Source: Streptomyces sp. NBC_00704
GTDB lineage: Bacteria > Actinomycetota > Actinomycetes > Streptomycetales > Streptomycetaceae
Direction: 5' to 3'
DNA: 64,000 nucleotides
NCBI RefSeq assembly: GCF_036226605.1
Contig: NZ_CP109000.1
Span: 6,196,501 to 6,260,500, forward strand
Part shown: piece after piece, positions 51,018-58,517 of the stretch
How positions within the stretch are numbered: position 1 is the stretch's first letter
Layout: each line of letters begins with the position of its first letter
The notes under the pieces: model-generated
Told to the model about the DNA's origin: nothing
Seen by the model: only the letters and a program-made list of their open reading frames with translations
The model's database searches: none
Made by a program: the position numbers and the translations under genes

Positions 51018-51392
51018 TCAGCGGTCGGAGTAGCTGAAGTCGCCCACCGTCCAGGCGCTCACGTCCTCGATCGCGACGCGGTACATGCCGCCCGTCTCCG
51101 GAATCCCCACCGTGCCCTGGAGGATCCGGGCGACGTGGAAGTGCAGATGCGTCGGCGGCCCCTTCGGTCCGGGAGGGGCGAAGACGGCGGAGAACTCGCC
51201 CAGGCGGGCCGAATCCGTCAGCACTTCGGACACCCGCTGTCTCCACACCGCCTCGGGAGCCAAGCGACCGGTGATGACAGCGCCACCGGTGACCACGGTC
51301 AGGGACATCTGGTTGCTCTGCTCGGACTCCACCAGGGCGGCGACGGCGACCAGCAGTTCGTCAGGCTTCGACACGGGACAGATTGTATTCAC
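51018..51392 (-). CDS. small hypothetical protein, GvpU-like
   Basis: A protein of about 120 residues. After a short head it reads ELLVAVAALVESEQSNQMSL, TVVTGGAVITGRLAPEAVW, THLHFHVARILQGTVGIPET and VAIEDVSAWTVGDFSYSD. The pattern (beta-rich, L.V.GG..I.G.L opening, late VAIEDVSAWT) resembles the gas vesicle accessory protein GvpU as I remember it. No other gas vesicle gene is in the window, so it is either an orphan or a different small beta protein. The start is GTG 51392 or the internal GTG at 51374; neither has a strong ribosome site. Third-position G/C use supports a real gene. Confidence 0.6.
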   Translation of the reverse strand: MNTICPVSKPDELLVAVAALVESEQSNQMSLTVVTGGAVITGRLAPEAVWRQRVSEVLTDSARLGEFSAVFAPPGPKGPPTHLHFHVARILQGTVGIPETGGMYRVAIEDVSAWTVGDFSYSDR

Positions 51393-51549
51393 CGTGCGTC
51401 CGCGCGGTCGGCCGGTGGCCCCCGCCGGGGCGCAGGGGTCGTCGAAGGGGCCGTCGAGGGGGCCGTCGGCCCGGGACGCGGAGGAGCCGGCCGCGACGGT
51501 TTACCTCATCCTCCAGCGCGCGGAAATCTGTAGCCGTCGTAGTAGACAT

Positions 51550-52122
51550 TGTGCAGGGCGGTGGTTATGGTTTCACTCGTAGCCGAGAGATCGAGCAGGG
51601 CCCGGCAGTGACGAAGCGCCGGGGAGGCAGTACCTGCGTTCGGTAGTCAGCAAGGCGGTGCGGTGGTGGAGTTCCGAAGCCAGGGTTCTCGCAGGACGGC
51701 GACGGGACTGACGACCGCACCGGGCGGCCCGCGGTGATCAGGGGCCGCCGACAGCGGTACAGGCAAGTGATCGGTTCAGAGGGAAGAGCGGAGGACGTCA
51801 GCGCCATCAGGATCGCCCGGGCGGCAGTGTCGGCCCGGGTACCGCAGGACATCGACAGTGAGGTGGTCTCCGGTCAGGCAACAGCAGCGATCCCCGCGCC
51901 CCCGACAGCGTCTCGGTCGGGCCCGCGGACACAACAGGCCGGTGCGTGAGCAAGGCCGGCAGATGGTGTAACAGCTCCTTCGGGGCCCCGGTGTCAGCAC
52001 GACGCCGGGGCCCCTCGACCGTGCGGCGGGCCCGGCACGCTGGCATCCCGGACCGGCGGCCGACGTCCCGTCCTGTGGCGGACCGTGTCGCTGTTGGGCC
52101 GAACGGGTGACTTGGCGTAAGA
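51550..52122. other. gene-free leader-like region upstream of sepF, possible small RNA
   Basis: About 570 bases with no persuasive protein. A frame that is open from 51644 to 51949, preceded by TAG, gives an Arg/Ala-rich peptide without a ribosome site. The sequence is less repetitive than its flanks and ends in a strong hairpin (51982-52014). That combination (non-coding, ordinary complexity, terminator at the end) is what a structured RNA gene would look like, but I recognise no known RNA family in it. Confidence 0.35.
51982..52014 (+). terminator. strong GC hairpin, probable terminator
   Basis: GGGGCCCCGG (51982-51991) pairs perfectly with CCGGGGCCCC (52005-52014) over a 13-base loop. There is no T-run, which is normal for Streptomyces terminators. 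It stands 150 bases upstream of sepF and would end a transcript coming from the 51.6-51.95 kb region. Confidence 0.65.
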
Positions 52123-52167
52123 ATGACTGGTGCATGCATTGAAGGCGAGTCAGTCCGGGGGGTGCCG

Positions 52168-52557
52168 GTGAACCGTTACGACGTCACCGATGAACAGTGG
52201 GAAGGGCTCGCTCAGGTCGTTCCGTTGCGCGGGCGGGACGCGTGGCCGTCGGCGGTGGACCACCGCTCGCTCCCGGACGCCGAGACGGAGACCAGGCGGC
52301 GCTTCGTCGTGTTGCGGGTCAACGTCTTCGCGGACGCCCGCGAGGTCGCCGAGACGCTGATGTCGGGCATACCCGTGCTGCTCGACCTGACGGGAGCCGA
52401 GACCGACACCGCCAAACGCGTCCTGGACTTCTCCACCGGGGTGGTGTTCGGCCTGGCCAGCGGTATGCACCGGGTCGACCGCAACGTCTTCCTCCTCACC
52501 CCGCCGGGCACCGAGGTGAGCGGACTCATGGAGGGGGCCGGAGCACCGGGCATCTGA
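52168..52557 (+). CDS. sepF: SepF-family cell division protein (paralogue)
   Basis: A 129-residue protein. The C-terminal two thirds is a SepF core: FVVLRVNVFADAREVAETLM, IPVLLDLTGAETDTAKRVLD and VVFGLASGMHRVDRNVFLLT. SepF links FtsZ to the membrane in actinobacteria. The N-terminus (NRYDVTDEQWEGLAQVVPLR) has no amphipathic membrane-targeting helix, and matches the shorter Streptomyces SepF paralogues (SCO5967 type) rather than the sepF in the ftsZ cluster. So it is probably an accessory SepF that works in sporulation septation. The start is GTG 52168 (GGGGGGTG upstream); an ATG at 52123 would add 15 unrelated residues. Confidence 0.88.
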   Translation: MNRYDVTDEQWEGLAQVVPLRGRDAWPSAVDHRSLPDAETETRRRFVVLRVNVFADAREVAETLMSGIPVLLDLTGAETDTAKRVLDFSTGVVFGLASGMHRVDRNVFLLTPPGTEVSGLMEGAGAPGI

Positions 52558-53115
52558 GCCGCGGACGACCCACCGCCCTCGGCGGACCGTCCGCCGCGCC
52601 GCCGGACCACCGCGCCGCGCCGCGTGCCCTGCCGCGGGCGACGCGGCCGCGCGGCGGCTCTGCGGTCCGCCCGCGCGGACGCCCGGCGACTTCGGGGGCA
52701 GGGGCCCGGCGGTCCAGTTGCGATGAGGTCCGGCGATTCGGCGGTCCGGGGTCCGGCGGTCCGGTCGCGTTGAGGTCCGGCGATGTGGCGGTCCGGGGTC
52801 CGGCGATCAGGAGGTCCGGCGACTCCGCGGGCCGACCGGAGGGGCCCGGCGGTCCGGTCGCGTTGAGGTCCGGCGATGTGGCGGTCCGGGGTCCGGCGAT
52901 CAGAAGGTCCGGCGACTCCGCGGGCCGACCGGAGGGGCCCGGCGGTCCGGTCGCCCGGCGGACGGCGCGCCGTCGGCACCGTGCATCGTCGTCGGACTCA
53001 CGCGTCGTCGCGCCGCTGCCGTGTGGGGGTCGGCGCGGCTCGCGTGATCCCCCGATCGTAGGAAGCTTGTCCGGGCGGAACGGTTCGCCCGGCGGCGGAG
53101 TCCTACCGTCCGCAT
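52558..53115. repeat. gene-free region with 93/94-base tandem repeats
   Basis: A unit starting GGTCCGGTCGCGTTGAGGTC is present at 52757 (94 bases) and 52851 (93 bases) and restarts at 52944, where it breaks off. The copies differ by one inserted C and one G/A change. Within each unit GGTCCGGCGA recurs as a sub-repeat, and related partial copies extend back to about 52720. Forward frames are Arg/Gly-rich with no ribosome site. The 558 bases separate sepF from the ATPase gene. Confidence 0.8.
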
Positions 53116-54867
53116 ATGCCCTCGCCCCCCTCCTCCACTCCGTCGCAGACCGCTCCCTCCACTCCGTCGCAGGCTGCTCCTTCCACGTCGCCGCCGACCC
53201 CCGCGCCCTCGACTCCCTCGGCCCCGCTCCTTCCGTTCCCCTCCGACGCCCCCGCGGCTCCACCAACTCCCGCGACTCCCGCGGGCCCTGCGGTCCCTGC
53301 GGTTTCCGCCCCGGCGTCCTCCGCCGTTTCTCCGTCCCGCTCGTCCGCGTCCGACGGTCGTCGTGCGCCCGTGCACTCCGCTCCCACCGTGCCCGCTCAG
53401 GCGTCGCCGCCGGAGGACCGGCCCGGCCGTCCGTCCGCGGGTCCCCTCGGCACGACGGCGACCGGTGGGGCGCCGTCCTCCCCGGTGCGCTGCGCCTCGT
53501 GCGGCGCCGATCCACGTGGAGCGTCCGGCCCGGAGCCGCACCGGGTGCCGGCACCCGTCGTGCCGGCACCCGTCCCGCCGGGCTCCGCGGGGAATGCCGG
53601 CTCGCCGTCGGCGGCGGGTCGTGCCGCGGCCCGCACTCCGGCGCCTTCGTCGGACGTCGAGCCGCCCCCCGGCGCGACGCGATCCGACGCAACGCGGTCA
53701 GGCGCGACGCGGTCGGGCGCCGGGCAGGAGCCCCGTGCCACCGCCGTCCCCGCACGTCATGTGCGGCCGTGCGTCACCGAGTTGCGGCTGTCGGCGTTCG
53801 CGGGACACCGCCGGGCCCGGTTCTCGCTGGGGGCCGTCACGGTGTTCGCCGGGCCCAGCGGCAGCGGCAAGAGCAGTGCGCTGCGCGCCTACGAAGCGCT
53901 GGCGCGGCTCGGCGGCGGGGCTCTGCTGGGGGAGGTGTTCCCCGATCCGGTCGCGTGCGTGCCGCAGGGCGCGCGGCCCGATGCCCAGCGCCGCCGGGGA
54001 TTTCGCATCGGATGCACGGCCGACGGACCCGGCGGCCCGGTCCGCCTGGACGTCGCCGTACAGGCCGAGCCCGAACTGCGCATCGTGGGGGAGCGGTTGA
54101 GCGCGGGAGGCGTCGTCCTGCTGGAGACGGCCCTGCGCGACCCCGGGCGTCGCACGGTGCAGGCCGCCTGGCACACCGGCGGCCCCGCGCCCGTCACGCG
54201 CGCGCCGCTGCCCGACGACCGGCTCGGCACCGCGCTGCTGCCGCTGCGCGTCGCCGGGAAGACCGACGGCCAGCGTCAGGTGCTGGCGGCGGCCGAGCAG
54301 ATGGTCGTCGCGCTGCGGTCGGTGTTCCCCTGCGACCCCCAGCCCGACTGGATGGGCGCCCCCGTGCCCACGGGCACCGGCCGGCTGCTCACCGGATGCG
54401 ACAACCTCGCCGACGTCCTGTGGCGCACCCGGGAGGAGTGCGGCAGGCGGCACGCGCAACTGGTCGCCGCGCTGTCCGCCGGGTCCCGCGCACCGGTCGT
54501 CGACCTGCGCGCCGAACCGCTCGCCGACGGCACGGTCCGGGCGGTCCTCGACCGCGCCGACGGCCGCACCGAACTGGCCCGGCTGGGATACGGCGAACTG
54601 CGCTACGTCGCCCTCGCGCTGGTGCTGCTCACCGGACCGGGCGTCCTCGACGTGGACCCGGCCGGCGAGGTGCCGGCCGCGATGCAGACCCTCACCCTGC
54701 TCGCCGACGGCCTCGACCGCGGCCTCGACGAGCGCCAGGCGGGCGAACTCCTGAGGCTGGCCGTGCGGATGGCCGGGCGCGGGCACATCCGCTGCGTCGG
54801 CGCGGTCGGCGACGGCAGCGGGGCCGCCCGGACCGACGGCGTGACGGTGGTACACCTGGGGCCGTGA
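53116..54867 (+). CDS. AAA/ABC-type ATPase with long Pro/Ser/Ala-rich N-terminal part
   Basis: A 583-residue frame. The C-terminal 370 residues are an AAA_15/RecF-like ATPase: CVTELRLSAFAGHRRARFSL, Walker A FAGPSGSGKSSALRAYEAL (residues about 246-254), then LARLGYGELRYVALALVLL as a degenerate signature and GVLDVDPAGEVPA at the Walker B position. The first 215 residues are Pro/Ser/Thr/Ala repeats with one Cys-x-x-Cys (VRCASCGADPRG), apparently disordered. Their codon use (many ACT, GCT, TCC) is unlike the ATPase part, so the true start may be later, for example GTG 53761. The stop overlaps the MazG-like gene (GTGA). Function unknown. Confidence 0.75.
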   Translation: MPSPPSSTPSQTAPSTPSQAAPSTSPPTPAPSTPSAPLLPFPSDAPAAPPTPATPAGPAVPAVSAPASSAVSPSRSSASDGRRAPVHSAPTVPAQASPPEDRPGRPSAGPLGTTATGGAPSSPVRCASCGADPRGASGPEPHRVPAPVVPAPVPPGSAGNAGSPSAAGRAAARTPAPSSDVEPPPGATRSDATRSGATRSGAGQEPRATAVPARHVRPCVTELRLSAFAGHRRARFSLGAVTVFAGPSGSGKSSALRAYEALARLGGGALLGEVFPDPVACVPQGARPDAQRRRGFRIGCTADGPGGPVRLDVAVQAEPELRIVGERLSAGGVVLLETALRDPGRRTVQAAWHTGGPAPVTRAPLPDDRLGTALLPLRVAGKTDGQRQVLAAAEQMVVALRSVFPCDPQPDWMGAPVPTGTGRLLTGCDNLADVLWRTREECGRRHAQLVAALSAGSRAPVVDLRAEPLADGTVRAVLDRADGRTELARLGYGELRYVALALVLLTGPGVLDVDPAGEVPAAMQTLTLLADGLDRGLDERQAGELLRLAVRMAGRGHIRCVGAVGDGSGAARTDGVTVVHLGP

Positions 54868-55193
54868 CAGAACAACACCTCGATGTGGCGAAACTACAGC
54901 GCAGGCTGGCCGAGTTCGCGGCCGCGCGGAACTGGCAGCCCTTCCACACCCCCAAGAACCTCGTCGCCGCGCTCAGCGTGGAGGCGTCCGAACTGGTCGA
55001 GATCTTCCAGTGGCTGACGCCGGAGGAGTCCGCGCGCGTGATGGACGACCCGGACACCGCGCACCGGGTCACGGACGAGGTCGCCGACGTCCTCGCCTAC
55101 CTGCTGCAACTGTGCGAGGTGCTCGGCGTCGACCCGCTGACGGCACTGGCCGCGAAGATCGACCGCAACGAACTCAGGTTCCCGGCGCCCTGA
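54864..55193 (+). CDS. MazG-like nucleotide pyrophosphohydrolase
   Basis: A 109-residue all-alpha NTP pyrophosphatase. LQRRLAEFAAARNWQPFHTP KNL is followed by SVEASELVEIFQWLTPEES (the E-x-x-E metal ligands) and DEVADVLAYLLQLCEVLGVD (the E-x-x-D ligands). This is the MazG/RS21-C6 (DCTPP) type that destroys abnormal dNTPs such as modified dCTP. GTG 54864 overlaps the ATPase stop by four bases, so the ATPase and the pyrophosphohydrolase are made together, a link to nucleotide-pool policing or defence that is suggestive only. Confidence 0.92.
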   Translation: MTEQHLDVAKLQRRLAEFAAARNWQPFHTPKNLVAALSVEASELVEIFQWLTPEESARVMDDPDTAHRVTDEVADVLAYLLQLCEVLGVDPLTALAAKIDRNELRFPAP

Positions 55194-55274
55194 GGCCCGC
55201 GGTCCGCCGCTCGGCGGTGGGGACGGCAGGACAGGAGGGACTCGATCCGTTTTCACTCTCCGCAGTCGAGGAAC

Positions 55275-55311
55275 GGACCGAAATCGATTTGTTGTCCACA
55301 GATTTCGGTCC
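55275..55311. promoter_or_regulatory. perfect palindrome enclosing a DnaA-box-like sequence
   Basis: GGACCGAAATC (55275-55285) and GATTTCGGTCC (55301-55311) are perfect 11-base inverted arms. The 15-base loop contains TTGTCCACA (55292-55300), identical to the preferred Streptomyces DnaA box. The element lies between the MazG-like gene and the DUF6099-like gene, about 100 bases upstream of the latter. It may be a terminator of the MazG transcript, a DnaA-sensitive regulatory site, or both. Confidence 0.6.
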
Positions 55312-55408
55312 ACCTCTGGCTTTTCGCCCCGCAGGCCCTCACTCTGGGTAGTGAACAGTCATGTTCGGGTGGCGTGCCGGAAGCACGCCGGGCAGACGGG
55401 GGCGGCGC

Positions 55409-55888
55409 ATGGACGCGGTGCGGCTCATCCTGACGAGCAGGCGCGCGCTCGCCGGCAGCGGCGGACGCACGGAGATTCTCACGGAGGTCTGGCAGGCACA
55501 GGCCCTGGCACAGGCGATCGGCAGCCGGCTCGCGGTCTCGGGCCCGCCCGAACTGCGGGGCGAGGCGCTGGGGCTGACGGAGCTGGCGGGCCGGGGCTGC
55601 GGCGTCCTGGGCTCGCCGGACCTCGACCCGGGGGACCTGCTGGCCGCCCGGCTCACCGATCTGGACGACGCCCGTCGGGCCCTGCTCGACCTGGGCGGCC
55701 TGCTCGGCGAGGTGGGCATCGCCCTGGTCGGCCTGGCGTGCTCGGTCGACGACCAGGGCACCTACTGGCAGTGCATGGAGGCCATCGACGCGGCGGACGA
55801 GTCCAGGGACCGGGTCCTGGAGATGCTGCGCAAGCTGGCGGCGCGAGAGGAACGGGAGGAGCGGGAGGGCGCGTTGCCGGAGAGATGA
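55409..55888 (+). CDS. DUF6099-like hypothetical protein
   Basis: A 159-residue soluble protein, mostly helical. MDAVRLILTSRRALAGSGGR, then ILTEVWQAQALAQAIGSRLA, and DARRALLDLGGLLGEVGIAL VGLACSVDD then YWQCMEAIDAADESRDRVLE. I recall this arrangement as the actinobacterial DUF6099 family, of unknown function. The tail is very acidic/basic (REEREEREG). The start is ATG 55409; an ATG at 55361 would add 16 Arg/Gly-rich residues. The palindrome at 55275-55311 lies upstream. Confidence 0.75.
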   Translation: MDAVRLILTSRRALAGSGGRTEILTEVWQAQALAQAIGSRLAVSGPPELRGEALGLTELAGRGCGVLGSPDLDPGDLLAARLTDLDDARRALLDLGGLLGEVGIALVGLACSVDDQGTYWQCMEAIDAADESRDRVLEMLRKLAAREEREEREGALPER

Positions 55889-56061
55889 CCGGCGTCCTCA
55901 GCCCGCCCCGCCCGCTTCGCCCGCCCCGCCACCGTCGATCTCGACCATGACGGCCTCCTCGGCCTCCGGCCCCCGGCCTTCACGGCGAGGCCCGGGACGG
56001 GTGACGTCCCGGCGCAGGCCCGCCGGGACGGCCACCGGCTTCGGCGTGCAGGATGGAACGC

Positions 56062-56166
56062 ATGGATCTCCGCATCTTCACCGAGCCCCAGCAGGGCGCG
56101 ACCTACGACACCCTCCTCACCGTGGCGAAGGCCACCGAGGACCTCGGCTTCGACGCCTTCTTCAGA
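56062..56166 (+). pseudogene. 5' fragment of an LLM-class F420-dependent oxidoreductase
   Basis: ATG 56062 starts MDLRIFTEPQQGATYDTLLT followed by VAKATEDLGFDAFF, the first beta-alpha unit of a luciferase-like F420-dependent oxidoreductase of about 305 residues. Similarity stops abruptly after FDAFF at about 56166, and the next gene is a phage-type integrase. The 3' end of the same family of gene is found at 58518-58691. The two pieces are therefore one host gene that was interrupted; roughly 200 codons from its middle are absent from the window between them. Confidence 0.8.
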
Positions 56167-56185
56167 ACCGGTACCGTATCTACCC

Positions 56186-57961
56186 ATGGAGCTCATCTCC
56201 CTGGGGGACAGGGACCACGCGGACATGGTCAGGGCAGTCACGTACGGCCGGCAGAGCCATAAGAGCGAGACCGACAGTCAGGCGTCCCCAAAGATGCAGC
56301 GCGACAAGGGGATTGCGTACATCAACTCTCAGGACAACTGGACCCACGCCGGGCACTACGAGGACGTCGGCCTCTCCGGGTACGACCCTAACGTCTACCG
56401 GCCCGACTTCGAGCGGCTCATGGAAGACGCGCGCGCCCGGAAGTTCGACGTCGTAGTGATCTACATGCTGTCCCGGCTCACCCGTCAGGGAGCCGCGGAG
56501 GCGATGAGGATTCAACAAGAGTTGGCGAACCATGGAGTCGCCCTCGTCTCGACGCAAGAGCCGTTCATCAACACGTCCGATGACAACCCGTTCGGGGTGG
56601 CTTTCTTCGCGCTTATCGCGGGTCTCGCGCATCAGGAGTCCAAGAACAAATCGAAATTCATCCGCGACGCCTTCGCCGAACTCCAGTCGCGCGGCTCCCA
56701 CTCCGCCGGACCCGTACCGTTCGGATTCGACGTGGAGCCCGTCCAGGTTGACAAGATCACGATTCGGAAGCTGAAGCCGGGAGTGACGAGCGACGCGGAG
56801 ATCGGTCCCAAATCCACGCCGGCTGACGCAGTGATGTATATCGTCAAAGAGGCGGAGGGCGGAGCAACGGCCAACGCCATCGCGTCACAGCTCACTGACA
56901 AGCGTGTGAAGACTCCCCTCGGAAGCCTGGACGACGAAGCCGCGGAAGCACGCCGAAAGGCAGCGAAGCAGCGCAGGAAGGGCGGCGACGGGGACACCGC
57001 GGATTACGAGTGGTCGTCGACCGTCGTCCTTCGCATCCTCCGGGACCCTCGCCTTGCAGGCTTCGCCATCGGACCCGTCGACCAGAAGACGAAGCGCAGG
57101 GAGATCCTCCGCAACAGCGAGGGGCAACCTGTGCAGCCGCACGAGGGGTTCATCACGCCGAAGCGCTGGTATGACCTTCAAGCGCTCGTCGACGGCCGCA
57201 AGCGGACCCACAAGCGATCCCGTGGAGGCTCAATGACTTTCCTCGGTTCCTGGGGTGTCCTGCGTTGCGGAACATGCGCGTCCGGCATGACCGTCGCCAA
57301 CACTGACGGGGTGTACGTGTGCAACCTGCGCCGCAGCGTTGGCGACGCGCCGAAACACGTTCTGGGCATCAGCATGGCGGACACGGACGCCGTTGTCGCC
57401 GCACGCCTGTGGGCGAAGGTGGCAACGCTCGACCCGGAGGACGACAACGACGTAGCCCTACTGACTGCCGCCGCAGAACGCTTTGCCGTCCAGGGAGCGG
57501 ACCCGGAGGCGGCTGCGGAGCTCGCTGAGCAGGAAGCGCAATTTGAGCACGTGCAGAAGAGCATGAAAGAGCTCTACGCCGACCGTAAAGACGGCCTGTA
57601 TGAAGGGGCCACGGGGCGTCAGGCGTTCAAGGACACGATCCTCAAGTATCAGGCTCACGAGTCCGCCTGTGCGGCGCGCATCGACGAGCTGAGGGCCGCA
57701 GCCACCACCGCTACCCGCCTCCCCCTCGACGAGTGGGCGGCAGACTCCGACAACAGCGACCCGATGGAGCCGGGAGGCCTCTGGAGCCGATGGAGCATCG
57801 AGGACCGGCGCTCGTTCCTGGCCCTCTTCGTCGACCGTGTCACAGTCAATCCGAATACAACGCGACGCGGGACGGCGTGGGAGCGGGTGAACGGGCGGGT
57901 CGAAATCGAGTGGGCGACGCCCGCAGAGAGCGATTCCGATAACGAATCGGTAACAGGCTAG
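56186..57961 (+). CDS. large serine recombinase (phage integrase)
   Basis: A 591-residue integrase. The catalytic domain has AVTYGRQSHKSETD with the nucleophilic Ser24, then VVVIYMLSRLTRQGAAEAMR and GVALVSTQEPFINTSDDNPF. The recombinase domain has SKFIRDAFAELQSRGSHSAG and GVTSDAEIGPK to RILRDPRLAGFAIGP. The zinc ribbon follows (CGTC at residues 361-364 with a second Cys pair near CNL), then a long coiled coil (about 440-520) typical of phiC31-like integrases. Starting at the internal ATG (56225) would put the catalytic Ser at position 11, the usual place, so that start may be correct. Base composition is visibly less G+C-rich than the neighbours. It sits inside the LLM gene, about 20-60 bases from the junction. 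Confidence 0.93.
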   Translation: MELISLGDRDHADMVRAVTYGRQSHKSETDSQASPKMQRDKGIAYINSQDNWTHAGHYEDVGLSGYDPNVYRPDFERLMEDARARKFDVVVIYMLSRLTRQGAAEAMRIQQELANHGVALVSTQEPFINTSDDNPFGVAFFALIAGLAHQESKNKSKFIRDAFAELQSRGSHSAGPVPFGFDVEPVQVDKITIRKLKPGVTSDAEIGPKSTPADAVMYIVKEAEGGATANAIASQLTDKRVKTPLGSLDDEAAEARRKAAKQRRKGGDGDTADYEWSSTVVLRILRDPRLAGFAIGPVDQKTKRREILRNSEGQPVQPHEGFITPKRWYDLQALVDGRKRTHKRSRGGSMTFLGSWGVLRCGTCASGMTVANTDGVYVCNLRRSVGDAPKHVLGISMADTDAVVAARLWAKVATLDPEDDNDVALLTAAAERFAVQGADPEAAAELAEQEAQFEHVQKSMKELYADRKDGLYEGATGRQAFKDTILKYQAHESACAARIDELRAAATTATRLPLDEWAADSDNSDPMEPGGLWSRWSIEDRRSFLALFVDRVTVNPNTTRRGTAWERVNGRVEIEWATPAESDSDNESVTG

Positions 57962-58517
57962 CTAGCCTCCGCTCACCGCCAGGCCGCGCAGGGCGTAGCG
58001 CAGGCGAACCGTCAGGTAGAGGACGCGGAGCGGGCTCTCTCCGACGCTAAGCGAAGCGCCCGCCAGGCAGAGGCGGACCTCACGCAGGCGCGCAAGGACG
58101 CGACGCAGCAACTCAAGGATCTGAACGACCAACTCCTTGACGGCATGCTCGACGCGCGCGAAACGACTCTCCGCGTCAAGGAAGCGCGGGAGGAACTGAA
58201 CAAGACTCTCGCCGACCCGAAGGCTACGGAGCTGGAGCGGGAGCGCGCGAAGCTCTCCCTGGACGAGGCCCTTCGCAACGCTGACAAGCAGAAGGCCAAG
58301 AACCGCGAGCTGACACAGTCCGTCGCCGATGCCAGGAAGGCCGGCGTCGACGGCAACAAACAGGTTCAGCATGCCGTGGAGCGCGTCGCAGAGGCGAACG
58401 GAAGGTTGCCGACCAGTCCCGCGCCGTCGCCGACGCGCAGGCCAAGGTACGCGACGCACAGGTTCAGGGCGCACAGGCGATTGCCTCCGCGGAGCGGGGC
58501 CTACAGGCGCGTCCGGT
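57962..58517 (+). pseudogene. tape-measure-protein coiled-coil remnant
   Basis: Directly after the integrase stop, in the same frame, is a sequence with no start codon that reads as one long coiled coil: QAAQGVAQANRQVEDAERAL, KQKAKNRELTQSVADARKAG and so on, rich in Ala, Gln, Glu, Arg and Lys. This is typical of phage tail tape-measure proteins. A one-base deletion near 58401 shifts the frame: before it the frame gives ERVAEAN, after it another frame continues KVADQSRAVADAQAKVRDAQ to ASAERGLQAR. Similarity stops where the LLM gene resumes. It is a decayed piece of a much larger gene. Confidence 0.7.

Noticed and set aside
50028-51246. Open frames of 170-320 residues on both strands in the gene-poor stretch
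   Set aside because: Composition is Arg/Pro/Gly-rich, driven by short tandem repeats; no ribosome site and no recognisable domain on either strand.
51361-51549. 62-residue minus-strand peptide with an Arg/Pro repeat (MSTTTATDFRALEDEVNRRG start)
   Set aside because: The first 20 residues look protein-like, but the remainder is a repeat, and no ribosome site or family was found.
52197-53100. Continuous plus-strand frame from sepF through the repeats toward the ATPase
   Set aside because: It is out of frame with both genes and is only the GGTCCGGCG repeat read as Arg/Gly/Ser.
55905-56052. Possible small gene between the DUF6099-like gene and the LLM fragment
   Set aside because: Frames here are shorter than 40 codons, GC-tract driven, and lack start signals.
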